Below, piece by piece: positions 1-8,431 of a stretch of 64,000 nt of DNA (position 1 is the stretch's first letter; every line of letters starts with the position of its first letter). The DNA lies in the NCBI GenBank assembly GCA_903935355.1, contig CAIZRK010000020.1, forward strand, positions 1 through 64,000, written 5' to 3'. This DNA is from an uncultured beta proteobacterium. GTDB taxonomy: Bacteria > Pseudomonadota > Gammaproteobacteria > Burkholderiales > Burkholderiaceae. The translations under genes and the position numbers were made by a program. The notes below the pieces were generated by a model. The model ran no database searches and had not been told where the DNA came from. It saw only the letters and a program-made list of their open reading frames with translations.

Positions 1-690
1 AGCATCTGCAGCGCGTAAGAGGGCGCCTAATGATTTCCAGTCCAGCAATGCCGGCATACGGCCATTAGTTTTCTTTCTAGGAAGAATTTCTTTTACGGGC
101 GCGGCAGAATTACCATCACACAAACCTTTAGCCTGGGCATAACGAAAGACACCATTGAGGTGCTGCAAAATTCTTGTGGCAGTCTCTAGAACATCTCGTT
201 TGTTGATGGTCTCAATTGCCTTGGCAATAACGGATGGGGTGATGCTTTCAATAGGCAGTGCCCCAAGCGATTTATAAACATCTCGCTCAAAAGCCCTTTT
301 AGATTTCGTGAAGTGGGTTGCACTCCATTCTTTCTCTTTCATGGAGAACCATTCTTCGGCTACAGCCTTGAAGGTGCTGTCACTCTGAGAGGCGGCATTG
401 GCTCTATTAAGGCGTCTGGAGATTACTGGATCCTGGCCTTTCGTAAGACAGGCTTTGACCTCGTTTAGCTCTAGCCTTGCTTGGGCCAAACTGTTTTGTG
501 GGTACCCGCCTATGGAATAACTTTTTTCTTTACCTTCGATGCGATATTTGATGCGCCAAATAGCAGTTTGGGTCTGGGTGATAAGTAAATAAAGGCCTCG
601 ACCATCTGCAAGCTTGCTGCCTGGGGCTGAGCGGTTGACGAAGCTCTTGATCCCTTTATCTGTAAGCTTTCCAGAAATACCCCCAACCAT
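1..690 (-). CDS. Tyrosine-type site-specific integrase, C-terminus cut off by the window edge
   Basis: Partial gene: 230 codons are open from the ATG at 688-690 to the left edge without a stop. The product would integrate and excise a mobile element by tyrosine recombination. The start MVGGISGKLTDKGIKSF and the stretch GSKLADGRGLYLLIT are typical of the N-terminal arm-binding domain (DUF4102 type) of island and prophage integrases. Residues about 110-200 look like the SAM-like core-binding domain (EEWFSMKEKEWS, ATRILQHLNGVFRYAQAKG). The catalytic domain with the R-H-R-Y residues would begin around residue 215 and lies outside the window, so activity cannot be judged. A weak AGGG ribosome site precedes the ATG. 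The gene sits against the 3' end of ssrA, a classic integration target, so the element should extend to the left. Confidence 0.9.
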   Translation of the reverse strand, partial: MVGGISGKLTDKGIKSFVNRSAPGSKLADGRGLYLLITQTQTAIWRIKYRIEGKEKSYSIGGYPQNSLAQARLELNEVKACLTKGQDPVISRRLNRANAASQSDSTFKAVAEEWFSMKEKEWSATHFTKSKRAFERDVYKSLGALPIESITPSVIAKAIETINKRDVLETATRILQHLNGVFRYAQAKGLCDGNSAAPVKEILPRKKTNGRMPALLDWKSLGALLRAADA

Positions 691-739
691 GTTTTTGACC
701 CTGTTCGATTTTGCTCCGATACCCCCAATAATACCCCCA
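677..739. repeat. Three direct copies of ATACCCCCA at the integrase start
   Basis: The nonamer ATACCCCCA occurs at 677-685, 719-727 and 731-739, with start-to-start spacings of 42 and 12 bases. The first copy lies inside the first codons of the integrase and the other two just upstream of it. Short repeats between an integrase gene and the attachment site are often arm-type sites for integrase or excisionase. The repeats are seen directly; the binding role is inferred. Confidence 0.5.
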
Positions 740-806
740 GCGTATTTGGATAGAGCGGAATCTAGAAAGACCACAATGGGCGTACAGCCCTTTATCTACA
801 AAGAAA

Positions 807-830
807 AACGCCACCCTGGTGGGTGGCGTT
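807..830 (-). terminator. Rho-independent terminator of ssrA
   Basis: A perfect 10-bp inverted repeat, AACGCCACCC and GGGTGGCGTT, with a 4-base loop. On the minus strand it is followed by TTTCTTTG. It lies 22 bases beyond the 3' end of the tmRNA and points the right way to end it. It sits between ssrA and the integrase, on the island side of the presumed attachment site. Confidence 0.8.
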
Positions 831-851
831 GGACTGTTGCGTACTACAAAA

Positions 852-882
852 TGGTGGAGTCGGCGGGAATCGAACCCGCGTC
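852..882. other. Probable attachment site (att) overlapping the 3' end of ssrA
   Basis: The T arm and acceptor end of ssrA lie directly next to an integrase gene. Elements that insert here normally carry a copy of this segment so that the tmRNA gene is restored. Only one junction lies in the window, so the core repeat cannot be delimited; the partner copy should be to the left. This is inference from context. Confidence 0.45.
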
Positions 883-1210
883 CGCAAATCCTCTACAACA
901 AGTTCTACATACTTAGTCATATCATTTAATTTAGCTAGCTAGTCACAGATTGACATGTTCCATGCTGGCGATTCACTTCATTTTCGAACCATTCCCCGTG
1001 ACATAAAATGGTCTTATCTCTTGTAAATGACCCTGATCTAGCTTTCGCTAGCTGACCCAAGAGAGAATCAGTTCAGGGGCAACCGCAATTAAGCGGCTAG
1101 TGCGAAACGTTCGTCGTTTGCAGTTATTGCATTCCCATTGATTTACGAGATAACGGGTCCTCGGTATGCCCTTGATGCTTTGTAATCCACGTCGAAACCA
1201 TGTCGACCCC
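852..1210 (-). ncRNA. ssrA: Transfer-messenger RNA (tmRNA), 359 nt, one-piece
   Basis: tmRNA rescues stalled ribosomes by acting first as an alanine tRNA and then as a short mRNA that adds a degradation tag. The 5' end GGGGTCG (1204-1210) pairs with CGACTCC near the 3' end, with one G-U pair, to form the acceptor stem; CCA is encoded at 852-854. The T arm GGTTCGATTCC and the 5' motif GACATGGTTTCGACG are clear. The tag frame at 1089-1121 on the minus strand starts at the resume codon GCA and reads ANDERFALAA followed by TAA, a typical beta-proteobacterial tag. The ends rest on acceptor pairing and are probably exact to within a base or two. The 3' end is the likely attachment site of the neighbouring element. 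Confidence 0.95.
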
Positions 1211-1233
1211 AGATTGCTTGCATTGGAAGATCT

Positions 1234-1264
1234 ATTTTAAAGCTTTCAGTTTAAATTTGCTCAA
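1234..1264 (-). promoter_or_regulatory. Possible ssrA promoter
   Basis: On the minus strand TTGAGC (1259-1264) and TAAAAT (1234-1239) could be -35 and -10 boxes, but the spacer is 19 bases, longer than ideal. Transcription would start about 15-20 bases before the mature 5' end, leaving a short leader for RNase P to remove. Weak call based on position and AT-richness. Confidence 0.35.
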
Positions 1265-1282
1265 TATCTTTAAATTCTGTTC

Positions 1283-1969
1283 TTATTCCCTACTAGGAAA
1301 GATGATTTCTAGCAATTCAAGAGGGTGATTAACAAGAAAGTCTGCACCCCAAGTCTCAGGGGGCTCTTCACAGCCGCAGTAACCATAAGCAGCTGCAACA
1401 GTTTTCATTCCTGCTGCTTTGCCTGCAATAACGTCCCTAATATCATCTCCCACATATATCGACTTTGTTGGGTCGATATTGGCAACCTTAGCAGCATGCA
1501 AAATAGGTTCAGGGTGGGGCTTGGAATAAGGGGTAGTGTCACCAGAAACAGTAGATGCTGCTCTTTGTCGCAAACCCATGAGCTCCGTCAGAGGATTGGT
1601 GAAGCGCTCTCCTTTATTGGTCACAATGCCCCAAGGAAGCTTTTCACTGTCTAATTTATCAAGTAGGTGATCAATACCTTCAAATAAGGTGCTATTTACC
1701 AACAGGGCTTTTTCGTAGTAGGTAAAGAATTCATCGCGTAAGGAAATAAAATCAGGGTGATCCGTATCAATGCCAAAAGCGCCCCCAATAAGGCCCCTTG
1801 CACCGGCCGATGCGCAAGGACGCAAAACTTCATAGGGCTTAGGCGGTAAATTACGTGCGATAAGCAGCTGATTCGTGGCCACCACTAGGTCAGGAGCAGT
1901 ATCGGCTAAGGTACCATCCAAATCAAAAAAGACGCCGCTATAAGGGCTTAAAGAAGCCTTTTGGCTCAT
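1283..1969 (-). CDS. gph: Phosphoglycolate phosphatase (HAD family)
   Basis: A 228-residue HAD-family phosphatase that removes phosphate from 2-phosphoglycolate, a by-product of DNA repair, in the cytoplasm. Motif I is [11 protein letters not shown], with nucleophile D16 and acid D18. The motif II threonine is in [10 protein letters not shown] and motif IV is YVGDDIRD. Length matches the family. The start codon overlaps the stop of ubiG by 4 bases, so the two are translationally coupled; ubiG-gph pairing is common in proteobacteria. Related HAD phosphatases can have other substrates, so the exact specificity is by family and neighbour. A second HAD phosphatase of equal length lies at 58304-58990. 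Confidence 0.85.
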   Translation of the reverse strand: MSQKASLSPYSGVFFDLDGTLADTAPDLVVATNQLLIARNLPPKPYEVLRPCASAGARGLIGGAFGIDTDHPDFISLRDEFFTYYEKALLVNSTLFEGIDHLLDKLDSEKLPWGIVTNKGERFTNPLTELMGLRQRAASTVSGDTTPYSKPHPEPILHAAKVANIDPTKSIYVGDDIRDVIAGKAAGMKTVAAAYGYCGCEEPPETWGADFLVNHPLELLEIIFPSRE

Positions 1970-2655
1970 TTACGCACGGCAATCATGTAATTGACATCCA
2001 CATCCTCACCAAGGCTATAAACTTGGGTAATGGGGTTGTAACTCATGCCTTTAATACCAATCATCTCCAATCCTGCCTGTCTTGTAAAAGCAACTAACTC
2101 GGAAGGTTTGATGAATTTAGCGTACTCGTGAGTGCCTTTAGGGAGTAGCCTCAAGACATATTCAGCGCCAATAATGGCAAATAAGTAGGATTTGGGGCTG
2201 CGATTAAGGGTGCTAAAAAAGAGGGTGCCACCAGGCTTGCAAAGCATTGTGCAGGCCCGAACAACTGAGGCTGGATCTGGAACATGCTCAAGCATTTCCA
2301 TACAGGTCACAATGTCATACTGTTCCGGCTCTTCCTCAGCTAACGCTTCAGCTGAAATCAATCGGTAAGAGAGGGTGGTGCCCACCTCTAAGGCGTGAAG
2401 TTCGGCAACTTTGAGAGCTTTCTCAGAAAGATCAATGCCAGTAGTAACTGCACCTGCTTGAGCAATCGATTCAGCGAGAATGCCGCCACCGCAACCCACA
2501 TCTAATACCTTTTTACCCTCAAGATTAACGAAGGATTGAATCCAGCCTAGGCGCAATGGGTTAATTGCATGAAGTGGTTTAAATTCGCTATTGGGGTCCC
2601 ACCAGCGATGGGCTAGGGCGCTAAATTTAGCTATTTCTGATTGATCAACGTTCAT
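1966..2655 (-). CDS. ubiG: Ubiquinone O-methyltransferase
   Basis: A 229-residue class I SAM-dependent methyltransferase that carries out the two O-methylations of ubiquinone synthesis. The SAM site motif [13 protein letters not shown] spans residues 50-62, followed by the acidic GIDLSEKAL and the [11 protein letters not shown] motif. The N-terminal [15 protein letters not shown] is characteristic of UbiG and supports the chosen start. It is the first gene of the ubiG-gph pair and is separated from the ompA gene by that gene's terminator. The candidate ubiquinone hydroxylase at 19375-20574 may act in the same pathway. Confidence 0.95.
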   Translation of the reverse strand: MNVDQSEIAKFSALAHRWWDPNSEFKPLHAINPLRLGWIQSFVNLEGKKVLDVGCGGGILAESIAQAGAVTTGIDLSEKALKVAELHALEVGTTLSYRLISAEALAEEEPEQYDIVTCMEMLEHVPDPASVVRACTMLCKPGGTLFFSTLNRSPKSYLFAIIGAEYVLRLLPKGTHEYAKFIKPSELVAFTRQAGLEMIGIKGMSYNPITQVYSLGEDVDVNYMIAVRK

Positions 2656-2713
2656 ATAGATTAAGGCGTAATGAATACTGGAATAGGGGGTGAACTAGGA
2701 ATATAGCGGAAAT

Positions 2714-2742
2714 AAAAAAGCCCGGCAGAACCGGGCTTTTTT
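2714..2742 (-). terminator. Rho-independent terminator after the ompA-family gene
   Basis: GCCCGG and CCGGGC form a strong stem with a 5-base loop. It is flanked by A6 and T6 runs, so it could work in either direction. It lies just past the stop of the OmpA-family gene and insulates the ubiG-gph pair from that highly expressed gene. Confidence 0.85.
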
Positions 2743-2756
2743 AAGAGTGAAGCGAA

Positions 2757-3332
2757 TTACTTAACAGCAGCTGTACCAACAACTTCGATGTCGGTGCGGC
2801 GGTTCTTAGCGCGGCCTTCAGCAGTTGCATTAGATGCAACTGGATTGCTCTTGCCTTTTGATTCTGTGTAAATACGGCTTCCGTCAACACCTTTGCTTAC
2901 TAAGTAAGCTTTAACGGACTGAGCACGACGTTGGCCAAGAGCCATGTTGTATGCATCAGTACCAACGCTGTCAGTGTTACCAACAGCAATAATGACTTCT
3001 AATTTGATCTTGCTTAAGTCTTTAGCGATTTTGTCTAAAGTAGCTTTACCTTCTGGCTTCAATGTAGATTTATCGAAGTCATAAAGAGTGTCAGCTTGCA
3101 AAGTGATCTTGCTTTGGGTAATGCCAGGAACAGCAGCTTTTGGACCAATCCAACCATCACAATTCTTAGCAGCGGTTGCAGGTGTCCAGTTGTTATCACG
3201 CCAGCACAATGTGCCGTCGCCGTTTTTCCAGTTTAGGGCGCCGTCGCCGTTTTGCCAGTTATCAGAAGCCATTGCTGCAGTTGCAGAAACGGTAATAACA
3301 GAAGCGAGCAACACTTTCAGGGTTTTGTTCAT
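2757..3332 (-). CDS. OmpA-family outer membrane protein with peptidoglycan-binding domain
   Basis: A 191-residue secreted protein. A signal peptide of about 22 residues ends in TAAMA. A short Trp/Asn/Gly/Asp-rich segment follows, with repeated NGDG units (WQNGDGALNWKNGDG), then CWRDNNWTPATA. The C-terminal half, about residues 80-185, is an OmpA-like peptidoglycan-binding domain (LYDFDKSTLKPEGKATLDKI, GNTDSVGTDAYN, RRAQSVKAYL, GRAKNRRTDI). There is no beta-barrel domain of the E. coli OmpA size, so it probably tethers the outer membrane to the wall rather than acting as a porin. A GAGGA ribosome site, a strong promoter and a strong terminator suggest a single, highly expressed gene. Confidence 0.9.
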   Translation of the reverse strand: MNKTLKVLLASVITVSATAAMASDNWQNGDGALNWKNGDGTLCWRDNNWTPATAAKNCDGWIGPKAAVPGITQSKITLQADTLYDFDKSTLKPEGKATLDKIAKDLSKIKLEVIIAVGNTDSVGTDAYNMALGQRRAQSVKAYLVSKGVDGSRIYTESKGKSNPVASNATAEGRAKNRRTDIEVVGTAAVK

Positions 3333-3446
3333 TTTTAGTCCTCAAAAATCTCTTTTTTAATTAAAGTCAAACTTAAATGTAATTCGCCCTACTTTGAAGC
3401 AAAAAACCGCAAAGCGACACATCTCAATTTCGTACAAACTGACAGA

Positions 3447-3475
3447 ATCTTAGCATAGGGGCTATCAGTCATCAA
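3447..3475 (-). promoter_or_regulatory. Sigma-70-type promoter of the ompA-family gene
   Basis: On the minus strand TTGATG (3470-3475), a 17-base spacer and TAAGAT (3447-3452), with TGC just before the -10 box (extended -10). The predicted start is near 3440, giving a leader of roughly 107 bases. The -35 box lies within 10 bases of the proposed gyrA -10 box on the other strand. Confidence 0.7.
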
Positions 3476-3477
3476 AA

Positions 3478-3486
3478 TGATATTAT
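3478..3486 (+). promoter_or_regulatory. Possible extended -10 promoter of gyrA placing the mRNA start at the ATG
   Basis: TGATATTAT reads as an extended -10 element (TG, one base, TATTAT). Seven bases further on is the A of the gyrA start codon at 3493, so the mRNA could be leaderless. No clear -35 box lies at the right distance (GGGGCT is there), and no Shine-Dalgarno sequence precedes the ATG. Upstream promoters read through this gap cannot be excluded. Confidence 0.4.
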
Positions 3487-3492
3487 TTCTAA

Positions 3493-6222
3493 ATGGAACA
3501 AGCCGCTAAAGAAACACTACCAATATCCCTAGAAGACGAAATGCGGCGGTCCTATTTGGACTACGCTATGAGCGTCATAGTCGGCAGAGCCCTGCCAGAC
3601 GTGCGTGATGGTCTCAAACCGGTTCATCGCCGGGTCTTATTCGCGATGTATGAATTAAACAACGATTGGAACCGAGCTTACAAAAAATCTGCCCGCATAG
3701 TTGGCGATGTGATTGGTAAATACCATCCACATGGCGATTCTGCGGTGTATGACACCATTGTTCGAATGGCCCAAGACTTTTCTTTGCGCTATATGCTAAT
3801 TGACGGACAGGGTAATTTTGGCTCTGTAGACGGTGATAATGCTGCTGCAATGCGGTATACCGAGATTCGTCTGCGTAAGATCGCCCATGAGCTTTTAGCT
3901 GATTTGGACAAAGAAACGGTCGATTTTGGGCCAAATTACGATGGTAGTGAGCAAGAACCCCTGATTCTTCCGGCAAAAGTACCCAATTTACTCATTAATG
4001 GCAGTTCAGGCATTGCAGTAGGTATGGCTACCAATATCCCTCCCCATAACTTTGATGAGGTGATTGCAGCTTGTTTACATGTTCTGCACACCCCAGATTG
4101 CACGATAGATGAGCTTATTGAGATTGTCCCAGCACCCGATTTTCCAACCGCTGGAATTATTTATGGCGTACAGGGGGTGCGTGAAGGCTATCGTACTGGG
4201 CGTGGCCGTGTAGTCATGCGCGCTAAAACCCACTTTGAAGATCTAGATAAGGGTGCACGTCAAGCCATCATCGTGGATGAATTACCGTACCAAGTGAATA
4301 AGAAGAACCTCCTTGAGCGTATTGCTGAGTTGGTAAATGAGAAAAAAGTAGAAGGTATTTCTGATCTACGCGATGAATCTGATAAGTCGGGTATGCGCGT
4401 AGTGATCGAACTCAAGCGTGGTGAAGTGCCTGAAGTCGTTCTTAATAATTTGTATAAGAGCACTCAACTGCAAGATAACTTCGGTATGAATATGGTGGCT
4501 TTGGTGGATAACCAGCCTCGCCTATTGAACTTAAAGCAAATGCTCGAGTATTTCTTGCAGCATCGCCGGGAAGTGGTTACTCGTCGTACGATTTTTGAAT
4601 TACGTAAAGCACGAGAGCGCGGTCATGTATTAGAAGGTTTAGCTGTAGCCTTAGCAAATATCGATGAATTTATTGCCACCATTAAAGCCGCCCCTAATCC
4701 AGTAGTTGCTAAGCAAGAGTTGATGGGTAAAGCTTGGGATTCTTCAATGGTGCGTGAGATGTTAGCTCGTGCTGAGACCGAAACTCCAGGTGGTCGCAAT
4801 GCCTATCGTCCTGAAGGTTTGCTGCCTGAATATGGTATGCAGTTAACGGGCCTGTATCGTTTGTCAGATAGTCAAGCGCAAGAAATTTTGCAGATGCGTT
4901 TGCAACGCTTGACTGGCCTTGAGCAAGACAAGATTGTGAATGAGTACAAAGAGGTAATGTCAGAGATTTCTGATTTGCTTGATTTGCTTGCTAAACCCGA
5001 GCGCGTTACACAAGTGATTGAAAGCGAGCTCAAAGAAGTTCAAGCCGAGTTTGGTATTGCTGGTGGTGATAGCGGGCGTCGTTCGTTTATTGAAATGAAT
5101 GCCACCGAATTATTTACAGAAGATTTAATTACGCCACAAGACATGGTTGTGACACTCTCTAATACTGGTTATATGAAGAGTCAACCCTTGAGTGAATACC
5201 GAGCACAAAAGCGTGGTGGTCGAGGTAAGCAGGCTACAGCCACTAAGAATGAAGATTGGATCGAAACTTTATTCGTTGCCAATACACATGACATCATTCT
5301 TTGCTTTTCTGATCGTGGCCGTATGTATTGGCTCAAAGTATGGGAAGTGCCACAAGGTAGTCGTAATGCTCGTGGTAAACCGATTGTGAACATGTTCCCG
5401 CTAATCGAAGGCGAGAAGATTACCGTTATTCTCCCGATTAAGGGCTATCAAGACGATCATTACGTATTCATGGCAACTAGCCTTGGCACAGTGAAAAAGA
5501 CACGTTTGTCTGATTTCTCTAACCCACGTAAGGCCGGAATTATTGCAGTTGACTTAAACGAGAATGACTTCTTAGTTGGCGCGGCAATTACTGATGGGCA
5601 GCATGATGTGATGTTGTTCTCTGATGCGGGCAAAGCAGTCCGCTTTGATGAGAATGATGTTCGCCCCATGGGCCGCACCGCTCGCGGTGTGCGCGGTATG
5701 AACTTGGGTGTTGGTCATCAAGTAATTGCCATGTTGGTTGCTGTAGCAGAAGACGAAGGTGTAGAGGCCATCACAACTGATGCACAAGGCAATGGCATTC
5801 CAAGTAGCGTGCTAACTGCCACTGAAAATGGTTTTGGTAAGCGTACTCCTATCACTGAATACACCCGTCATGGTCGCGGTACTAAAGGCATGATTGCTAT
5901 TCAGACTTCTGAGCGAAACGGTAAAGTTGTTGCAGCTGCATTAGTTTCACCTGAAGATCAAATCATGTTGATTACTACCGGTGGAATCTTAGTGCGCACC
6001 CGCGTTTCTGAAATTCGGGAAATGGGCCGTGCTACTCAAGGTGTTACTTTGATTAATGTGGATGAAGGCACGCGCTTATCTGGTTTGCAGCGCATCGCTG
6101 AAAGTGACTCTGACGACGAGAATGATTTGGATGATGGTGAAGGGGCGGTAGAGGATGTGGGTGGTGATGTAGCTGCTGATGGGGCAGTTGACTCTAATTC
6201 TAATGAAACTGGTGATGCCTAA
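3493..6222 (+). CDS. gyrA: DNA gyrase subunit A
   Basis: A 909-residue breakage-reunion subunit of gyrase, which introduces negative supercoils with GyrB. Catalytic tyrosine Y122 lies in [11 protein letters not shown]. The quinolone region reads [10 protein letters not shown], with S83 and D87 as in sensitive strains. The GyrA box is present as QKRGGRGK at residues 572-579, followed by the beta-pinwheel C-terminal domain. The last 40 or so residues are strongly acidic ([14 protein letters not shown]). The start [17 protein letters not shown] matches the family although no ribosome-binding site is visible. serC follows after 32 bases; gyrA-serC-pheA order is conserved in beta-proteobacteria. 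Confidence 0.98.
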   Translation: MEQAAKETLPISLEDEMRRSYLDYAMSVIVGRALPDVRDGLKPVHRRVLFAMYELNNDWNRAYKKSARIVGDVIGKYHPHGDSAVYDTIVRMAQDFSLRYMLIDGQGNFGSVDGDNAAAMRYTEIRLRKIAHELLADLDKETVDFGPNYDGSEQEPLILPAKVPNLLINGSSGIAVGMATNIPPHNFDEVIAACLHVLHTPDCTIDELIEIVPAPDFPTAGIIYGVQGVREGYRTGRGRVVMRAKTHFEDLDKGARQAIIVDELPYQVNKKNLLERIAELVNEKKVEGISDLRDESDKSGMRVVIELKRGEVPEVVLNNLYKSTQLQDNFGMNMVALVDNQPRLLNLKQMLEYFLQHRREVVTRRTIFELRKARERGHVLEGLAVALANIDEFIATIKAAPNPVVAKQELMGKAWDSSMVREMLARAETETPGGRNAYRPEGLLPEYGMQLTGLYRLSDSQAQEILQMRLQRLTGLEQDKIVNEYKEVMSEISDLLDLLAKPERVTQVIESELKEVQAEFGIAGGDSGRRSFIEMNATELFTEDLITPQDMVVTLSNTGYMKSQPLSEYRAQKRGGRGKQATATKNEDWIETLFVANTHDIILCFSDRGRMYWLKVWEVPQGSRNARGKPIVNMFPLIEGEKITVILPIKGYQDDHYVFMATSLGTVKKTRLSDFSNPRKAGIIAVDLNENDFLVGAAITDGQHDVMLFSDAGKAVRFDENDVRPMGRTARGVRGMNLGVGHQVIAMLVAVAEDEGVEAITTDAQGNGIPSSVLTATENGFGKRTPITEYTRHGRGTKGMIAIQTSERNGKVVAAALVSPEDQIMLITTGGILVRTRVSEIREMGRATQGVTLINVDEGTRLSGLQRIAESDSDDENDLDDGEGAVEDVGGDVAADGAVDSNSNETGDA

Positions 6223-6254
6223 GTTGGCATCCATTTAAGGTTATTTCACTCATC

Positions 6255-7352
6255 ATGACGTTTGACCGCCGCATTTTTAATTTCGCTGCGGGCCCTGCTA
6301 CCCTACCTGAAGAGGTATTAAAGCAAGCTGCTGCAGAGATGTTGAATTGGCAAGGACTCGGCGCTAGCGTGATGGAGGTAAGTCACCGCGGCAAAGAGTT
6401 CATGGCTCTTTACGAGGAAGTACTCCAAGATCTTCGTACCCTCATGGGCATTCCCGACTCTTATGAAATATTGATGCTTCAAGGTGGTGGCTTGGGTCAA
6501 AATGCCGCTATACCCATGAACTTGATGTCTTTAGGCAAGAATGGGCCTAAAGCGGATTTCTTAGTAACCGGCATTTGGTCTGAAAAATCCTACAAAGAAG
6601 CAGAAAAGTATGGAGTTGCTCATTTAGCGGCATCTTCTGCATCTGAAAAATTCAATACGATTCCTCCAAGATCTGCGTGGCAACTATCGGATGATGCTGC
6701 CTATGTGCATTACTGCGCTAATGAAACCATTGGTGGCGTAGAGTTTCCGGATGTGCCAGATGTGAATGGCAAGGTATTAGTTGCTGACATTTCTAGCAAC
6801 ATTCTTTCTAAAGAGATGGATGTAAGTAAGTGCGGCGTTTGGTTTGGTGGCGCACAGAAAAATATTGGCCCATCTGGCGTGACAATTGTGATTGTGCGTA
6901 AAGATTTGATGGGGCATAGCATGAAGATCACACCATCAATTTGGGATTGGTCTAAACAAGCTGCGAACCAATCCATGTTAAATACCCCGCCTACGTTTGC
7001 TATTTACATGGCTGGCTTAGGGTTTCAGTGGTTACTCAGACAGGGCGGTGTGAAAGCGATTGAAAAGATTAATCAAGAAAAAGCAGATTTGCTTTACAAC
7101 TACCTAGATCACAGTAGTCTGTATGAAAATGGTGTCAATAAAGCCTATCGATCTAGAATGAACGTGACATTTTTCTTAAAAGATGAGACTCTGAATGCAG
7201 AATTCTTGGCAAAGTCCAATGCAGCAGGATTAGTAGCCTTACGTGGTCATAAAGCGGCAGGTGGAATGCGTGCCAGTATCTATAACGCAATGCCACTTGA
7301 GGGTGTTCAAGCCTTAGTTGAATTTATGCGTGATTTTGAAAGGCGTGCTTAA
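6255..7352 (+). CDS. serC: Phosphoserine aminotransferase
   Basis: A 365-residue PLP enzyme that makes 3-phosphoserine from 3-phosphohydroxypyruvate and glutamate; it also serves pyridoxal phosphate synthesis in many proteobacteria. The N-terminal motif FNFAAGPATLPEEVL is diagnostic. The PLP lysine is K202 in GGAQKNIGPSG. The C-terminal RASIYNAMP is the usual substrate-arginine region. Length is standard. Its stop overlaps the pheA start by one base (TAATG), so it is coupled to the aromatic amino acid genes downstream. Confidence 0.97.
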   Translation: MTFDRRIFNFAAGPATLPEEVLKQAAAEMLNWQGLGASVMEVSHRGKEFMALYEEVLQDLRTLMGIPDSYEILMLQGGGLGQNAAIPMNLMSLGKNGPKADFLVTGIWSEKSYKEAEKYGVAHLAASSASEKFNTIPPRSAWQLSDDAAYVHYCANETIGGVEFPDVPDVNGKVLVADISSNILSKEMDVSKCGVWFGGAQKNIGPSGVTIVIVRKDLMGHSMKITPSIWDWSKQAANQSMLNTPPTFAIYMAGLGFQWLLRQGGVKAIEKINQEKADLLYNYLDHSSLYENGVNKAYRSRMNVTFFLKDETLNAEFLAKSNAAGLVALRGHKAAGGMRASIYNAMPLEGVQALVEFMRDFERRA

Positions 7353-8431
7353 TGAGTGATGAAGAACAGCGCCTAGCGCCAATCCGCAATCAGATTGATT
7401 CATTGGACGCCCAGATTTTGGATCTGCTAACTAAGCGTGCGCAAGCAGCTCAGGAAGTGGGCCATATCAAAGGTGGGTTTTCTTCGCCTGTCTTTAGGCC
7501 AGAGCGTGAACGTCAAGTAGTCACCAGACTTCAAGAGATGAATGTGGGGCCTTTATTGCCTGATGGCATAGCTGCAATCTGGCGTGAAGTAATGTCTGCT
7601 TGCAGGGCACTTGAGGCTCGACAAATCATTGCCTATCTTGGCCCTGTAGGTACATTTTCAGAGCAAGCAGCACAAACATATTTTGGACATTCTATTGCTG
7701 GATTGTCCTGTAATAGTATTGATGAAGTATTTAAAGCGGTCGAAAAGGGTGCGGCGCAATTTGGTGTTGTTCCTGTAGAAAACTCTAGCGAAGGTGCCAT
7801 CTCTAGGACCTTAGATTTGCTCTTAGATTCTCCACTACATATTAGCGGAGAAGTAGTGCTTCCGATTCACCATCATTTACTCACTAAGAGTGGCAAGTTA
7901 GATGGAGTGCTGACTGTTTGTGCCCATGCACAAGCATTGGCACAATGCCAACAATGGTTAAGCGAACATGTCCCCCAATTAAAACGCCAAGCAGTCAGTA
8001 GTAATGCAGAAGCCGCGAGGATGGCAGCAAGTGATCCTAGTATTGCTGCCATTGCGGGTGAGCCTGCGCAGGTGGCTTATAGCTTGCAAGCAGTTGCTTC
8101 GCAGATTCAAGATGATCCGCATAATCGCACTCGTTTTGTGGTCATCGGTAGCTATGAATGTCAGGCTACGGGATGCGATCAAACTTCTTTAGTGCTCTCG
8201 GTAGATAACCAGCCCGGAGCTGTTCATCGCTTACTAGAGCCTCTTGCTAAGCATGGTGTCTCCATGAATCGATTGGAATCTCGACCCGCTCGTAAAGGCA
8301 CTTGGGAATATCATTTTTATATTGATATTGCTGGGCATACTGAAGATGTAAGAGTGGCTAAAGCATTGGACGAGTTAAAAGCAACAGCTGCCTTTTATAA
8401 AAATCTGGGTTCTTATCCTCATTCAGTATGA
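7352..8431 (+). CDS. pheA: Bifunctional chorismate mutase / prephenate dehydratase
   Basis: A 359-residue enzyme turning chorismate into prephenate and then phenylpyruvate for phenylalanine synthesis. Residues about 1-95 are an AroQ-type chorismate mutase (RNQIDSLDAQILDLLTKRAQ). Residues about 95-270 are the dehydratase, with GPVGTFSEQAA, VENSSEGAI and the catalytic T260-R261-F262. Residues about 280-359 are an ACT regulatory domain with the ESRP motif at 309-312, which usually binds phenylalanine for feedback inhibition. It overlaps serC by one base and hisC by four, so it lies inside one operon. Confidence 0.97.
   Translation: MSDEEQRLAPIRNQIDSLDAQILDLLTKRAQAAQEVGHIKGGFSSPVFRPERERQVVTRLQEMNVGPLLPDGIAAIWREVMSACRALEARQIIAYLGPVGTFSEQAAQTYFGHSIAGLSCNSIDEVFKAVEKGAAQFGVVPVENSSEGAISRTLDLLLDSPLHISGEVVLPIHHHLLTKSGKLDGVLTVCAHAQALAQCQQWLSEHVPQLKRQAVSSNAEAARMAASDPSIAAIAGEPAQVAYSLQAVASQIQDDPHNRTRFVVIGSYECQATGCDQTSLVLSVDNQPGAVHRLLEPLAKHGVSMNRLESRPARKGTWEYHFYIDIAGHTEDVRVAKALDELKATAAFYKNLGSYPHSV

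Noticed and set aside
614..916. Plus-strand frame of 100 codons across the integrase start and ssrA end
   Set aside because: It overlaps the integrase, the ssrA terminator and the tmRNA itself on the other strand, so it is not a gene.
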